Origin: Pseudomonadales bacterium
GTDB taxonomy: Bacteria > Pseudomonadota > Gammaproteobacteria > Pseudomonadales > Halieaceae
DNA: 64,000 nucleotides
NCBI GenBank assembly: GCA_024234675.1
Contig: JACKNU010000009.1
Span: 45,193 to 109,192 of the forward strand
Reading direction: 5' to 3'
Shown in pieces: positions 36,293 through 44,191 of the stretch. The notes below the pieces were generated by a model. The model did no database searches and had not been told where the DNA came from. It saw only the letters and a list, made by a program, of their open reading frames with translations. Each line of letters starts with the position of its first letter. Position 1 is the first letter of the stretch. Both the position numbers and the translations under genes were made by a program.

Positions 36293-36723
36293 AGGGCGCC
36301 CGCATCGAACTCGACGATTTCATAGCTGTGGCTTATTGCCACCCCGGCCGCGCCCAGCATAATCGAGGCCGAGCAGTACTTCTCGGCTGACAACTCCACC
36401 GCCCGCTTGACCTGGCTCTCCTTCAGGCCGACGCCTGTCACCACGAAGTGCATGGCGATGCGGGTGAACACCGCCGGCACGGCGTCCGCGCGCTCGGCCT
36501 CCAGTTCGACCCGGCAGTCCACCACCTGCTGGCGGGACTTTTTCAGCATGCTCAACACGTCGAAGCTGGAGCAGCCGCCGGTACCCAGCAACAGCATTTC
36601 CATGGGCCTGGGGCCCAGGTTGCGCCCACCCAGGTCCGGCGGACCGTCCATGACCACCGAGTGCCCGCTCCCGGACTCGCCGACGAACATGGCGCCATCG
36701 GACCACTTGACTGTTGCTTTCAT
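36289..36723 (-). CDS. OsmC/YhfA-like protein
   Basis: The 144-residue protein belongs to the OsmC/Ohr fold group, in the YhfA-like branch found beside crp in many gammaproteobacteria. The conserved catalytic-type cysteines are in GTGGCSSFDVLSML and SAEKYCSASIML. The first is usually the peroxidatic Cys in OsmC enzymes; whether this branch reduces peroxides is not established. The ATG at 36723 begins MKATVKWSDG; a longer frame to 36759 lacks support. Its TAG stop (36291-36289) lies within the GTAG head of a REP element. Confidence 0.9.
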   Translation of the reverse strand: MKATVKWSDGAMFVGESGSGHSVVMDGPPDLGGRNLGPRPMEMLLLGTGGCSSFDVLSMLKKSRQQVVDCRVELEAERADAVPAVFTRIAMHFVVTGVGLKESQVKRAVELSAEKYCSASIMLGAAGVAISHSYEIVEFDAGAL

Positions 36724-36858
36724 ATGCCGCGACTCCTGCGAAAAACAGCGCCGGAGCATACCATAAGGTCAGTGCTTTTACGTAGGCAGGGGTAGAGCAC
36801 GGGGGTAGACTGGTTTACACTCGCGGGCTAGCCAGGTGCAGACGAGGGAGACGTCACG

Positions 36859-37503
36859 GTGGTAAAACCCCAGGTTCTCAAGGCACTTCCCAACGTGGAG
36901 AATTTCCTGCGGCATTGCCAGCGCAGGGACTACAAGGCCAAATCGACAGTACTGAAACAGGGAGAGCTGAGCAATTCGCTCTACCTGATCCTGGAAGGCT
37001 CGGTATCGGTGATGGTGGAAGACGAAGCGGAGGAGGGCCATATGATGGTGGTCTCCTACCTGAACCCCGGCGATTTCGTGGGGGAGATGGGCCTGTTCGA
37101 CGACGAGATACAGGTGCGCAGCGCCATGGTCGTGGCCAAGACCCAGTGCGAGGTGGCGGAAATCTCCTACGAGCGGTTCCACCAGATCCGCAACCAGTTC
37201 CCCGATATCCTGTACGCCATCTCACGCCAGATCAGCAATCGCCTGCGCCAGACCACCCGCAAGCTCACCGACCTGGCGTTCGTGGACGTGTCCGGCCGCA
37301 TCGCCCACACCCTGCTGGACCTGTGCAAGGAACCGGATGCCATGACGCACCCGGACGGCATGCAGATCAAGATTACCCGCCAGGAACTGGGCAAAATCGT
37401 CGGCTGTTCCCGGGAGATGGCCGGGCGGGTACTCAAGGCCCTGGAGCAGGACGGGCTGGTGTCGGTCTCCGGCAAGACCATGGTGGTCTACGGGACCCGC
37501 TAG
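36859..37503 (+). CDS. crp: Crp/Vfr-type cAMP receptor regulator
   Basis: The 214-residue regulator has an N-terminal cyclic-nucleotide fold and a C-terminal helix-turn-helix. The cAMP contacts are conserved: Gly75-Glu76 in VGEMGLF, Arg87-Ser88 in QVRSAMV and a Thr in RQTTRKL. The recognition helix lies in ITRQELGKIVGCSREMAGRVL (about 172-192, the CSREMAGRVLK core being the Crp/Vfr type). It starts at GTG after GAGGGAG. The place between trpC and the OsmC-like gene is that of Pseudomonas vfr. Confidence 0.95.
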   Translation: MVKPQVLKALPNVENFLRHCQRRDYKAKSTVLKQGELSNSLYLILEGSVSVMVEDEAEEGHMMVVSYLNPGDFVGEMGLFDDEIQVRSAMVVAKTQCEVAEISYERFHQIRNQFPDILYAISRQISNRLRQTTRKLTDLAFVDVSGRIAHTLLDLCKEPDAMTHPDGMQIKITRQELGKIVGCSREMAGRVLKALEQDGLVSVSGKTMVVYGTR

Positions 37504-37521
37504 GGCCGGGGCTGTTCCAGG

Positions 37522-38322
37522 CTACTGGAAAAACATCTCCCGCAGTTTTTCCCCGGGTTCCTGGGCGCGCATGAAAGCCTCTCCCACGAGGAAGCCGTGG
37601 ACCTGGTGGTTACGCATCGAGGCCACATCCTCGGCGCTATGGATACCGCTTTCGGTCACCACCTGGCGATCAGCGGGTATGTAAGGCAACAGTTCCAGGG
37701 TGGTTTCCAGCCGGGTCTCGAAGCTGTGCAGGTCGCGGTTATTGATGCCGATCAGCGGCGTTTCCAGCTCCAGGGCCCGTTCCAGCTCCGCCCTGTCATG
37801 CACTTCCACCAGCAGGTCCACACCGACTTCCGCGGCGGTATGGGCCAGCTCCCGCATCTGCTCCTGCTCCAGGGCGGCCACGATCAGCAGCACCGCGTCG
37901 GCGCCAATCGCCCTGGCCTCGATGACCTGGTAGGGATCCACCGTAAAGTCCTTGCGCAGCACCGGCAGCTCACAGGCCGCGCGGGCCTGCTGCAGGTAGG
38001 CATCCGACCCCTGGAAGAAATCCACGTCGGTAAGCACCGACAGGCAGGCGGCGCCGCCGCGCTGGTAGCTGGCGGCGATCTGCGCCGGCCGGAAATCCTC
38101 GCGGATCACCCCCTTGCTGGGCGACGCCTTTTTCACCTCGGCGATGACCGCTGCCTGCCCGGCGGCGACGCGCGCCGCAATCGCCGCCGCAAAGCCCCGC
38201 ACGGCGGTTTGCTCGGCGATACGCTGTTCCAGGCTGGCCAGGGAATTGCGGGGGCGGCGCGCGGCCACTTCCTCGCGCTTGCGGGCCAGGATCTTGTGCA
38301 AAATAGTCGATACCTTGGCCAT
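37522..38322 (-). CDS. trpC: Indole-3-glycerol phosphate synthase
   Basis: This 266-residue TIM-barrel enzyme closes the indole ring in tryptophan synthesis. The opening ILHKILARKREEVAARR, the catalytic lysines in VIAEVKKASPSKG and LRKDFTVDPYQV, and IGINNRDLHSF and VTESGIHSAEDV are all present. It is a single-function TrpC without a fused TrpF. It is the last gene of the trpEGDC operon, 4 bp after trpD. Confidence 0.97.
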   Translation of the reverse strand: MAKVSTILHKILARKREEVAARRPRNSLASLEQRIAEQTAVRGFAAAIAARVAAGQAAVIAEVKKASPSKGVIREDFRPAQIAASYQRGGAACLSVLTDVDFFQGSDAYLQQARAACELPVLRKDFTVDPYQVIEARAIGADAVLLIVAALEQEQMRELAHTAAEVGVDLLVEVHDRAELERALELETPLIGINNRDLHSFETRLETTLELLPYIPADRQVVTESGIHSAEDVASMRNHQVHGFLVGEAFMRAQEPGEKLREMFFQ

Positions 38323-38326
38323 GTCG

Positions 38327-39370
38327 TCAGGCGTCCCGGGCGCGCATCATCTGGGTGAACTCCACAAATTCCCTGAGTTTCTGGGCCGCCTGGCCGCTGG
38401 CGAGCAGATCCTCGGCCATCTCCACGCCGTCCGCCAGGGTGGCGGCAATACCGCTGGTGTAGATGGTGGCGCCGGCGTTCAGGGCGATGATCGCCGCCGC
38501 CCGCGCCGACACCTCGTCCGCGCCCCCGCCCAGGGCCGCCTTTATCAATGCCGCCGACGCCGCGGCACCATCCACCGCCAGCCCCTCCAGGCTCTGCCGC
38601 GGCATGCCGAACTCTTCCGGGCTTATGTGGTAACTGCTGATGTTACCGTCGCGCAGCTCCGTTACCCGGGTCCCGGCGGCAATGGAGATTTCATCCAGGC
38701 CGTCATCGGAGTGGACGATCATCGCATGCACGGAGCCCAGCACCTGCAGCGCCCGCGCCATGGGTTCGCACAGGTCGGCGGAAAATACCCCGATCACCTG
38801 GCGCTTCACGCCGGCCGGGTTGGTGAGCGGGCCGAGGATGTTGAACACCGTGCGCATACCCAGCTCTCGCCGCGGCCCTATGGCGTGCCGCATGGCGCTG
38901 TGGTGCGCCGGCGCGAACATGAACCCCACGCCCACCTCGGTAATGGCGCGGGCGACCTGTACCGGGCTCAGGTCCAGGGGCACGCCCAGCTCCTCCAGGA
39001 CATCCGAACTGCCGCTGGAACTGGAGACCGAGCGGTTGCCGTGCTTGGCGACCCTGGCCCCGGCCGCGGCCACCACGAAAGTAGAGGCGGTGGAGACATT
39101 AAAGAGGTTGGCGCCATCGCCGCCGGTGCCCACCAGGTCCACCAGGTGCGGGTCGTCCACTGCTACCGGGGTGGCCAGCTCGCGCATGACCTGGGCGGCG
39201 CCGGCGATCTCCTCGATGGTTTCGCCCTTCATGCGCAGGGCCACCAGCAGGCCGCCGATCTGGGCCGGGGTGGCCTCGCCCGACATCACCTCGTGCATGA
39301 CCGCGGCCATTTCATCGCGCTGCAGGTCCTGGCCGACCACCAGCCGGTTAAGCGCTTGCTGGATGTTCAT
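38327..39370 (-). CDS. trpD: Anthranilate phosphoribosyltransferase
   Basis: The 347-residue enzyme transfers phosphoribosyl to anthranilate. The PRPP and magnesium sites are visible in DLVGTGGDGANLFNVST and KHGNRSVSSSSGSSDVLEELG; GPLTNPAG is the anthranilate-side loop. It starts 12 bp after trpG and ends 4 bp before trpC. Confidence 0.97.
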   Translation of the reverse strand: MNIQQALNRLVVGQDLQRDEMAAVMHEVMSGEATPAQIGGLLVALRMKGETIEEIAGAAQVMRELATPVAVDDPHLVDLVGTGGDGANLFNVSTASTFVVAAAGARVAKHGNRSVSSSSGSSDVLEELGVPLDLSPVQVARAITEVGVGFMFAPAHHSAMRHAIGPRRELGMRTVFNILGPLTNPAGVKRQVIGVFSADLCEPMARALQVLGSVHAMIVHSDDGLDEISIAAGTRVTELRDGNISSYHISPEEFGMPRQSLEGLAVDGAAASAALIKAALGGGADEVSARAAAIIALNAGATIYTSGIAATLADGVEMAEDLLASGQAAQKLREFVEFTQMMRARDA

Positions 39371-39382
39371 CAGATATGTCCC

Positions 39383-39961
39383 CTACTGTTCCAGGAAGTT
39401 GCGCAACAGGTCGTGACCGTGTGCGGTGAGGATGGACTCCGGGTGGAACTGCACGCCCTCGATAGGCAGTTCCCGGTGCCGCAGCCCCATGATCTCGTCT
39501 ATCTCGCCGGTCTCGGTGCAGGTCCAGGCGGTCACTTCCAGGCAGTCCGGCAGGCTGGCGCGCTCCACCACCAGGGAGTGATAGCGGGTGGCCTCGAAGG
39601 GTTCACTGAGGCCGCGAAAGACGCCCTCGCCGCGGTGGTGTATGGACGAGGTCTTGCCGTGCATCACCTTGCGGGCCCGCACCACCCGGCCCCCGAAAAC
39701 CTGGCCGATGCTCTGGTGCCCCAGGCAGATGCCCAGGATGGGCAGTACGCCCGCGTAGGCCTTGATCACCGCCATGGAGATGCCGGCCTCGTTGGGGGTA
39801 CAGGGTCCGGGCGAGATCACGATCTGCTGCGGCGCCAGCGCCTCGATGTCGGCGACCGTAATCTCGTCGTTGCGCACCACCCGCACCTCGGCCCCCAGTT
39901 CCCCGAGGTACTGCACCACGTTGTAGGTAAAGGAGTCGTAGTTATCGATCATCAACAGCAT
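39383..39961 (-). CDS. trpG: Anthranilate synthase glutamine amidotransferase component
   Basis: The 192-residue class I amidotransferase supplies ammonia to TrpE. It begins MLLMIDNYDSFTYNVVQYLGE; the catalytic Cys is in GICLGHQSIGQ and the His-Glu pair in GVQFHPESI. The ATG at 39961 is preferred to 40036, which would overlap trpE by 73 bp. It follows trpE by 2 bp. The same subunit may also serve p-aminobenzoate synthesis, as in bacteria without a separate pabA. Confidence 0.96.
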   Translation of the reverse strand: MLLMIDNYDSFTYNVVQYLGELGAEVRVVRNDEITVADIEALAPQQIVISPGPCTPNEAGISMAVIKAYAGVLPILGICLGHQSIGQVFGGRVVRARKVMHGKTSSIHHRGEGVFRGLSEPFEATRYHSLVVERASLPDCLEVTAWTCTETGEIDEIMGLRHRELPIEGVQFHPESILTAHGHDLLRNFLEQ

Positions 39962-39963
39962 GT

Positions 39964-41448
39964 TCAGCCCTCCCCCGCCAGCACCATGGAGGCGGCGCGG
40001 AACATGGCGCGCGCCTTGTTGTGGGTTTCTTTCCACTCCAGCCGCGGCACCGAATCGGCGACCACGCCGCCGCCGGCCTGCACATGCAGCCGCTGGTCCT
40101 TGATGACGGCGGTGCGAATGGCGATGGCGGTATCCATGTCGCCGGCCCAGGAGATATAGCCAATGGCGCCGCCGTAGATACCGCGTTTTACCGGTTCCAG
40201 CTCGTCTATGATTTCCATGGCCCTGATCTTGGGCGCCCCGCTGAGGGTGCCCGCCGGCAGGGTGGCCCGCAGTACGTCGATGGCGGACTTGCCGGGCTGC
40301 AGCCTGCCGGTGACATTGGACACGATGTGCATCACGTGCGAGTAGCGCTCGACCACCATCTTGTCGGAGAGCTCCACCGAGCCGATCTCGGCGATACGGC
40401 CCACGTCGTTGCGTCCCAGGTCGATAAGCATCAGGTGCTCGGCGATTTCCTTGGGATCCGCCAGCAGTTCCGCCTCCAGTTCCCTGTCCTCCTGCTCGCT
40501 GTGGCCGCGACGACGGGTACCGGCGATGGGCCGCACGGTGACTACTCCCTGTTCCACCCTGGCCAGGATCTCGGGGGAAGAGCCCACGATATGGAAATCT
40601 TCCAGGTCCAGGTAATACATGTAGGGGGAGGGATTGAGGTTGCGCAGGGCGCGGTACAGGTTCAGGGGAGGCGCGGTGAAGGGGATGCTCATGCGCTGGG
40701 AGGGCACTACCTGCATCACGTCCCCCGCCAGTACGTACTCCTTGACCCGTTCGACGGCCTGGTAGTACTGGGCCTCGGTGAAATCGGACTCGGCTCGCTG
40801 TTCCAGCGCGGCGCTGTCGGCGCCGCCCAGCACCACCTCCGGCAGCGGCGTCATGGGCAGGGGCAGTCTGCCGACCAGTTCCCGCAAACGCTGCTGCGCC
40901 TGTTCCAGGGCGCCTTCCGCGGCCGGGTCGGCATTGACGATCAGGCGGATAGTGCCAGCCAGGTTGTCGAATACCAGCACCTCCTCGGACACCATCAACA
41001 GGATGTCCGGTGTCCCCAGGCGGTCGGGGGGCGCGCTGTCCGCCAGCCGGGGCTCGACATAGCGCACGCTGTCATAACCGAAATAACCCACCAGCCCGCC
41101 GTGAAACACCGGCAGGTCCGCCCGCGGCGCGGTGTGATAGCGCTGCTGGAACTGCTCGGCGAAGCCCAGCGGGTCCGCCACCTCCTCGCATTCGGCGAGC
41201 TCTCCGTCCACCCACACCTCGGCCCGGTAACCGAACACCTTGAGCACCGTGCGACAGGGCAGGCCAATAATGGAATAACGGCCCCACTTCTCGCCGCCCT
41301 GCACCGACTCGAAAAAGTAGGAGTACGGGCCTTCCGCCAGTTTGCGGTAACTGCTGAGGGGAGTTTCCAGGTCCGCCAGCACCTCGGTGGAGACCGGTAT
41401 GCGGTTGTAACCCTGTGCCGCCAATGCGGCAAAGTCTTGGGAATTCAT
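39964..41448 (-). CDS. trpE: Anthranilate synthase component I
   Basis: The 494-residue enzyme makes anthranilate from chorismate. The feedback site for tryptophan is seen near the N-terminus (TPLSSYRKL, the LLES-type element, being replaced by ETPLSSY). The catalytic part has PSPYMYYLDLEDFHIVGSSPE, RPIAGTRRRG, DLGRNDVGR and LRATLPAGTLSGAPKIRAMEIID, in shorter pieces. The ATG at 41448 follows GAGG at seven bases. A promoter and a Trp-codon leader peptide precede it. Confidence 0.97.
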   Translation of the reverse strand: MNSQDFAALAAQGYNRIPVSTEVLADLETPLSSYRKLAEGPYSYFFESVQGGEKWGRYSIIGLPCRTVLKVFGYRAEVWVDGELAECEEVADPLGFAEQFQQRYHTAPRADLPVFHGGLVGYFGYDSVRYVEPRLADSAPPDRLGTPDILLMVSEEVLVFDNLAGTIRLIVNADPAAEGALEQAQQRLRELVGRLPLPMTPLPEVVLGGADSAALEQRAESDFTEAQYYQAVERVKEYVLAGDVMQVVPSQRMSIPFTAPPLNLYRALRNLNPSPYMYYLDLEDFHIVGSSPEILARVEQGVVTVRPIAGTRRRGHSEQEDRELEAELLADPKEIAEHLMLIDLGRNDVGRIAEIGSVELSDKMVVERYSHVMHIVSNVTGRLQPGKSAIDVLRATLPAGTLSGAPKIRAMEIIDELEPVKRGIYGGAIGYISWAGDMDTAIAIRTAVIKDQRLHVQAGGGVVADSVPRLEWKETHNKARAMFRAASMVLAGEG

Positions 41449-41455
41449 AGCTTGT

Positions 41456-41582
41456 CCTCGGAGAATCGGTTTGCGTAATAAGGTCGCGGCAATGCCCTGG
41501 CTACCATCGCCAGCAAGTGACCTCGCGCATCGACAGCAGGTCGATGCAGTTACGCGTTGCTGTGAGCACAGCATTCTCCAGG
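41456..41582 (-). promoter_or_regulatory. trp leader RNA with pairing elements
   Basis: Three complementary pairs lie in the leader. The arms GCATCGAC and GTCGATGC at 41527-41547 form an 8-bp stem that spans the inner ATG of the leader frame. CTGGC and GCCAG at 41497-41513 form a stem that includes the two Trp codons and the stop. The segment at 41573-41582 (leader ribosome site, CCTGGAGAAT) can pair with that at 41456-41466 (ATTCTCCGAGG, trpE ribosome site) with one bulged G. No GC stem followed by U-run is visible before trpE, so control could be at translation. Confidence 0.45.
41501..41569 (-). CDS. trpL: trp operon leader peptide with two Trp codons
   Basis: A GTG at 41569 follows GGAGAATGCT, a well-placed ribosome site, and opens a 22-codon frame ending in MREVTCWRW and TAG at 41501. 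Two of its last three codons are TGG. It starts about 20 bases downstream of the predicted start of transcription and ends 52 bases before trpE. Position and Trp codons are those of an attenuator peptide. A shorter 9-residue version could start at the inner ATG (41530). Confidence 0.6.
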   Translation of the reverse strand: MLTATRNCIDLLSMREVTCWRW

Positions 41583-41596
41583 ATTGGGGAGGCGCT

Positions 41597-41624
41597 ATTG
41601 TACATGGCACCAGGGGCTTGGCAA
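41597..41624 (-). promoter_or_regulatory. Candidate trp operon promoter
   Basis: Read on the minus strand, TTGCCA (41624-41619, five of six consensus bases) and TACAAT (41602-41597) are 16 bp apart. Transcription would start near 41590. The trp operon therefore need not depend on rpe upstream. Confidence 0.55.
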
Positions 41625-41665
41625 AGCGCCCGGCTCGCCGGGGGACCGTCGGCGCGGGCCCGGCC

Positions 41666-42334
<669 letters not shown>

Positions 42335-42381
42335 GGTCGGCTCCAGGCTGGATTCAGGGCGCTATTCTACCGGCTAAACGC

Positions 42382-43071
42382 TCAGGGCACACGGGCCTCG
42401 CGCAGGGCCGCGTCCAGGTCCGCCAGGCGCTGGGGGGTACCGACATCCTGCCACTGCCCCGGGTGGAACTCGGCGCTGACCAGGCCCGCCGGGATCGCGG
42501 CATCCAGCAGTGGTCGCAGCGCCAGCTTGCCCGCGCCCATGCCGGCGAAAAACGCGGGGGTGAAAACCCCCACGCCCGCGTAGGTACAGCCCACCGCCTG
42601 CGGCGACCGCAGCTGCAACAGGCCGCCCTCGGCCAGCTGGAAATCGCCCGCGGGGTGATGCGGCGGGTTGCCCACCATCACCAGGTGTGCGGTCCGGGGC
42701 GGCGCCGGGCAGTAGCCCAGCAGGCGGGCAAAGGGATAATCGATCCACACATCCCCGTTGACCACCAGGAAAGCCCCCTCCCCCAGCAGCGGCAGGGCGC
42801 GGTGAATACCCCCGGCGGTCTCCAGCGGCGTGTCCTCGCGGGAGTAGCGAATGCTCACGCCCCAGCGGCTGCCATCGCCGCAGTAGTCGACAATCTGCTG
42901 CGCCAGGTGGGAGACGTTGATAACCAGCTCGCGGAAACCGGCCCCGGCGAGATGCTCGATATGGTGGCCTATGAGCGGCACACCGGCCACCTGCAGCAGT
43001 GGCTTGGGCGTGCGGTCGGTGAGCGGGCGCATGCGCTCGCCGACACCTGCGGCCAGGATCATCGCCTTCAC
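42382..43071 (-). CDS. murU: N-acetylmuramate-1-phosphate uridylyltransferase
   Basis: This 229-residue nucleotidyltransferase begins AMILAAGVGERMRPLTDRTPKPLL, the sugar-nucleotide transferase signature, and has VVNGDVWIDYPF with the metal-binding Asp. Next to amgK it is assigned as MurU of the cell-wall recycling bypass that makes UDP-MurNAc without MurA, a route linked to fosfomycin tolerance in Pseudomonas. The GTG start at 43071 overlaps the amgK TGA (GTGA), so the two are translated together. Confidence 0.9.
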   Translation of the reverse strand: MKAMILAAGVGERMRPLTDRTPKPLLQVAGVPLIGHHIEHLAGAGFRELVINVSHLAQQIVDYCGDGSRWGVSIRYSREDTPLETAGGIHRALPLLGEGAFLVVNGDVWIDYPFARLLGYCPAPPRTAHLVMVGNPPHHPAGDFQLAEGGLLQLRSPQAVGCTYAGVGVFTPAFFAGMGAGKLALRPLLDAAIPAGLVSAEFHPGQWQDVGTPQRLADLDAALREARVP

Positions 43072-44117
43072 GGGCGACCCCAGTCCCGGGCCGCCACCAG
43101 CGGCGCCAGGCGGCGACGGAACCACTGCCCGAAGGCGGCCAGGGCCGGCTCCCGCGGCGCGTACAGGTCGGCGATTTCCAGCACGTAATCGATCACCCTG
43201 GGCAGGTCGGCCAGGTAGCCGGGCTTGCCGTCGCGCAGGTACAGGCGGGCGAAGGTGCCCAGCACCTTGATATGGCGCTGCAGGCCCATCAGGTCGAACC
43301 AGCGCAGGAAGCGCTCTTCGTCCACTTCTCCCAGCAACCCCGCCGCCTGCAGGCGAGTCCGGTAGTCCAGGGCCCAGTCGCGCACCCGGGCCGCGGGCCA
43401 ACGCACGTAGCAGTCGCGCAACAGCGACACCAGGTCGTAGCTGATCGGCCCCGCTACCGCGTCCTGGAAATCGATCACCGCCAGGGCGCCATCTTCCTGG
43501 GGCATCAGGTTGCGGCTGTGGAAATCCCGATGCACCAGCACCTGCGGCTGCTCCAGGGCGCTGGCCACCAGCAGCGAGTCCACCTGGCGCAGCAGGCCGC
43601 GCTCCTGTTCATCAGGCGTGTGCCCCAGCAGGGCCTCGGCAAACCAGGCGGGGAAGCGGCCCAGCTCCTCCTGCAGCAGGGCGGCGTCGTAGTGGGGAAT
43701 ATCCAGGCCGGCGGTCTCTAGCGCCGCCATGCGCAGCAGCACATCCATGGCCCGCCGGTAAGCGGCATCGACCGAGCCGGTGGTCAATTCCGGCAGCAGC
43801 AGGCGATCGCCCAGGTCCTCGAGCAGCAGGTAGCCGCGCTGCAAATCCGACCCGTACAGCGCCGGAACCCTCACGCCGGCCGCCGCCAGCAGCGCCCGCA
43901 CAGCGAGAAATTCGGCGTTTTTTTCCGTACCGGGAGGGGCCTCCACCAGGATGCGGGAGCGGCCGCCGAGAGCGGCGCGAAAATAACGCCGGTTGCTGGC
44001 ATCCCCTGCCACCGCTTGCGGGTGGGCATCGGCGTGGCCGGCATCCAGCGCCAGCTGTCCCAGCGCCCAGGGCAACAAATCGTTTGGCGGCGGACGCGCG
44101 TTCAAAGCTCTCTCCAA
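43068..44117 (-). CDS. amgK: Anomeric MurNAc/GlcNAc kinase
   Basis: The 349-residue kinase has the aminoglycoside-phosphotransferase fold: a GDASNRRYFR nucleotide loop, LLLEDLGDRLL hinge, the catalytic HRDFHSRNLM and the metal site VIDFQDAVAGP. With murU it makes the AmgK-MurU recycling pair that phosphorylates MurNAc at C1. It is divergent from lptD, the same place as in Pseudomonas. Confidence 0.93.
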   Translation of the reverse strand: MERALNARPPPNDLLPWALGQLALDAGHADAHPQAVAGDASNRRYFRAALGGRSRILVEAPPGTEKNAEFLAVRALLAAAGVRVPALYGSDLQRGYLLLEDLGDRLLLPELTTGSVDAAYRRAMDVLLRMAALETAGLDIPHYDAALLQEELGRFPAWFAEALLGHTPDEQERGLLRQVDSLLVASALEQPQVLVHRDFHSRNLMPQEDGALAVIDFQDAVAGPISYDLVSLLRDCYVRWPAARVRDWALDYRTRLQAAGLLGEVDEERFLRWFDLMGLQRHIKVLGTFARLYLRDGKPGYLADLPRVIDYVLEIADLYAPREPALAAFGQWFRRRLAPLVAARDWGRP

Positions 44118-44129
44118 TCTGACATTTTA

Positions 44130-44158
44130 CGGACAAGGGCGAGTCGATGCTTTAGAAT
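44130..44158 (+). promoter_or_regulatory. Candidate lptD promoter
   Basis: CGGACA (44130-44135, four of six consensus bases) and TAGAAT (44153-44158) are 17 bp apart, in the 74-bp gap between the divergent amgK and lptD genes. Confidence 0.45.
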
Positions 44159-44191
44159 CCGCGTTTACTCCGCGAACGTGCCCAGCCATCA

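Noticed and set aside
36055..36390. Open frame encoding a 12-residue repeat (HDPSHVGPNSFG units)
   Set aside because: The repeat is only the translation of the 36-bp REP array, with no ribosome site; it overlaps the OsmC-like gene's end.
41449..41610. Longer N-terminus of TrpE from 41610
   Set aside because: The extension is Cys/Arg-rich and unlike TrpE; the same bases carry the promoter and the Trp leader frame.
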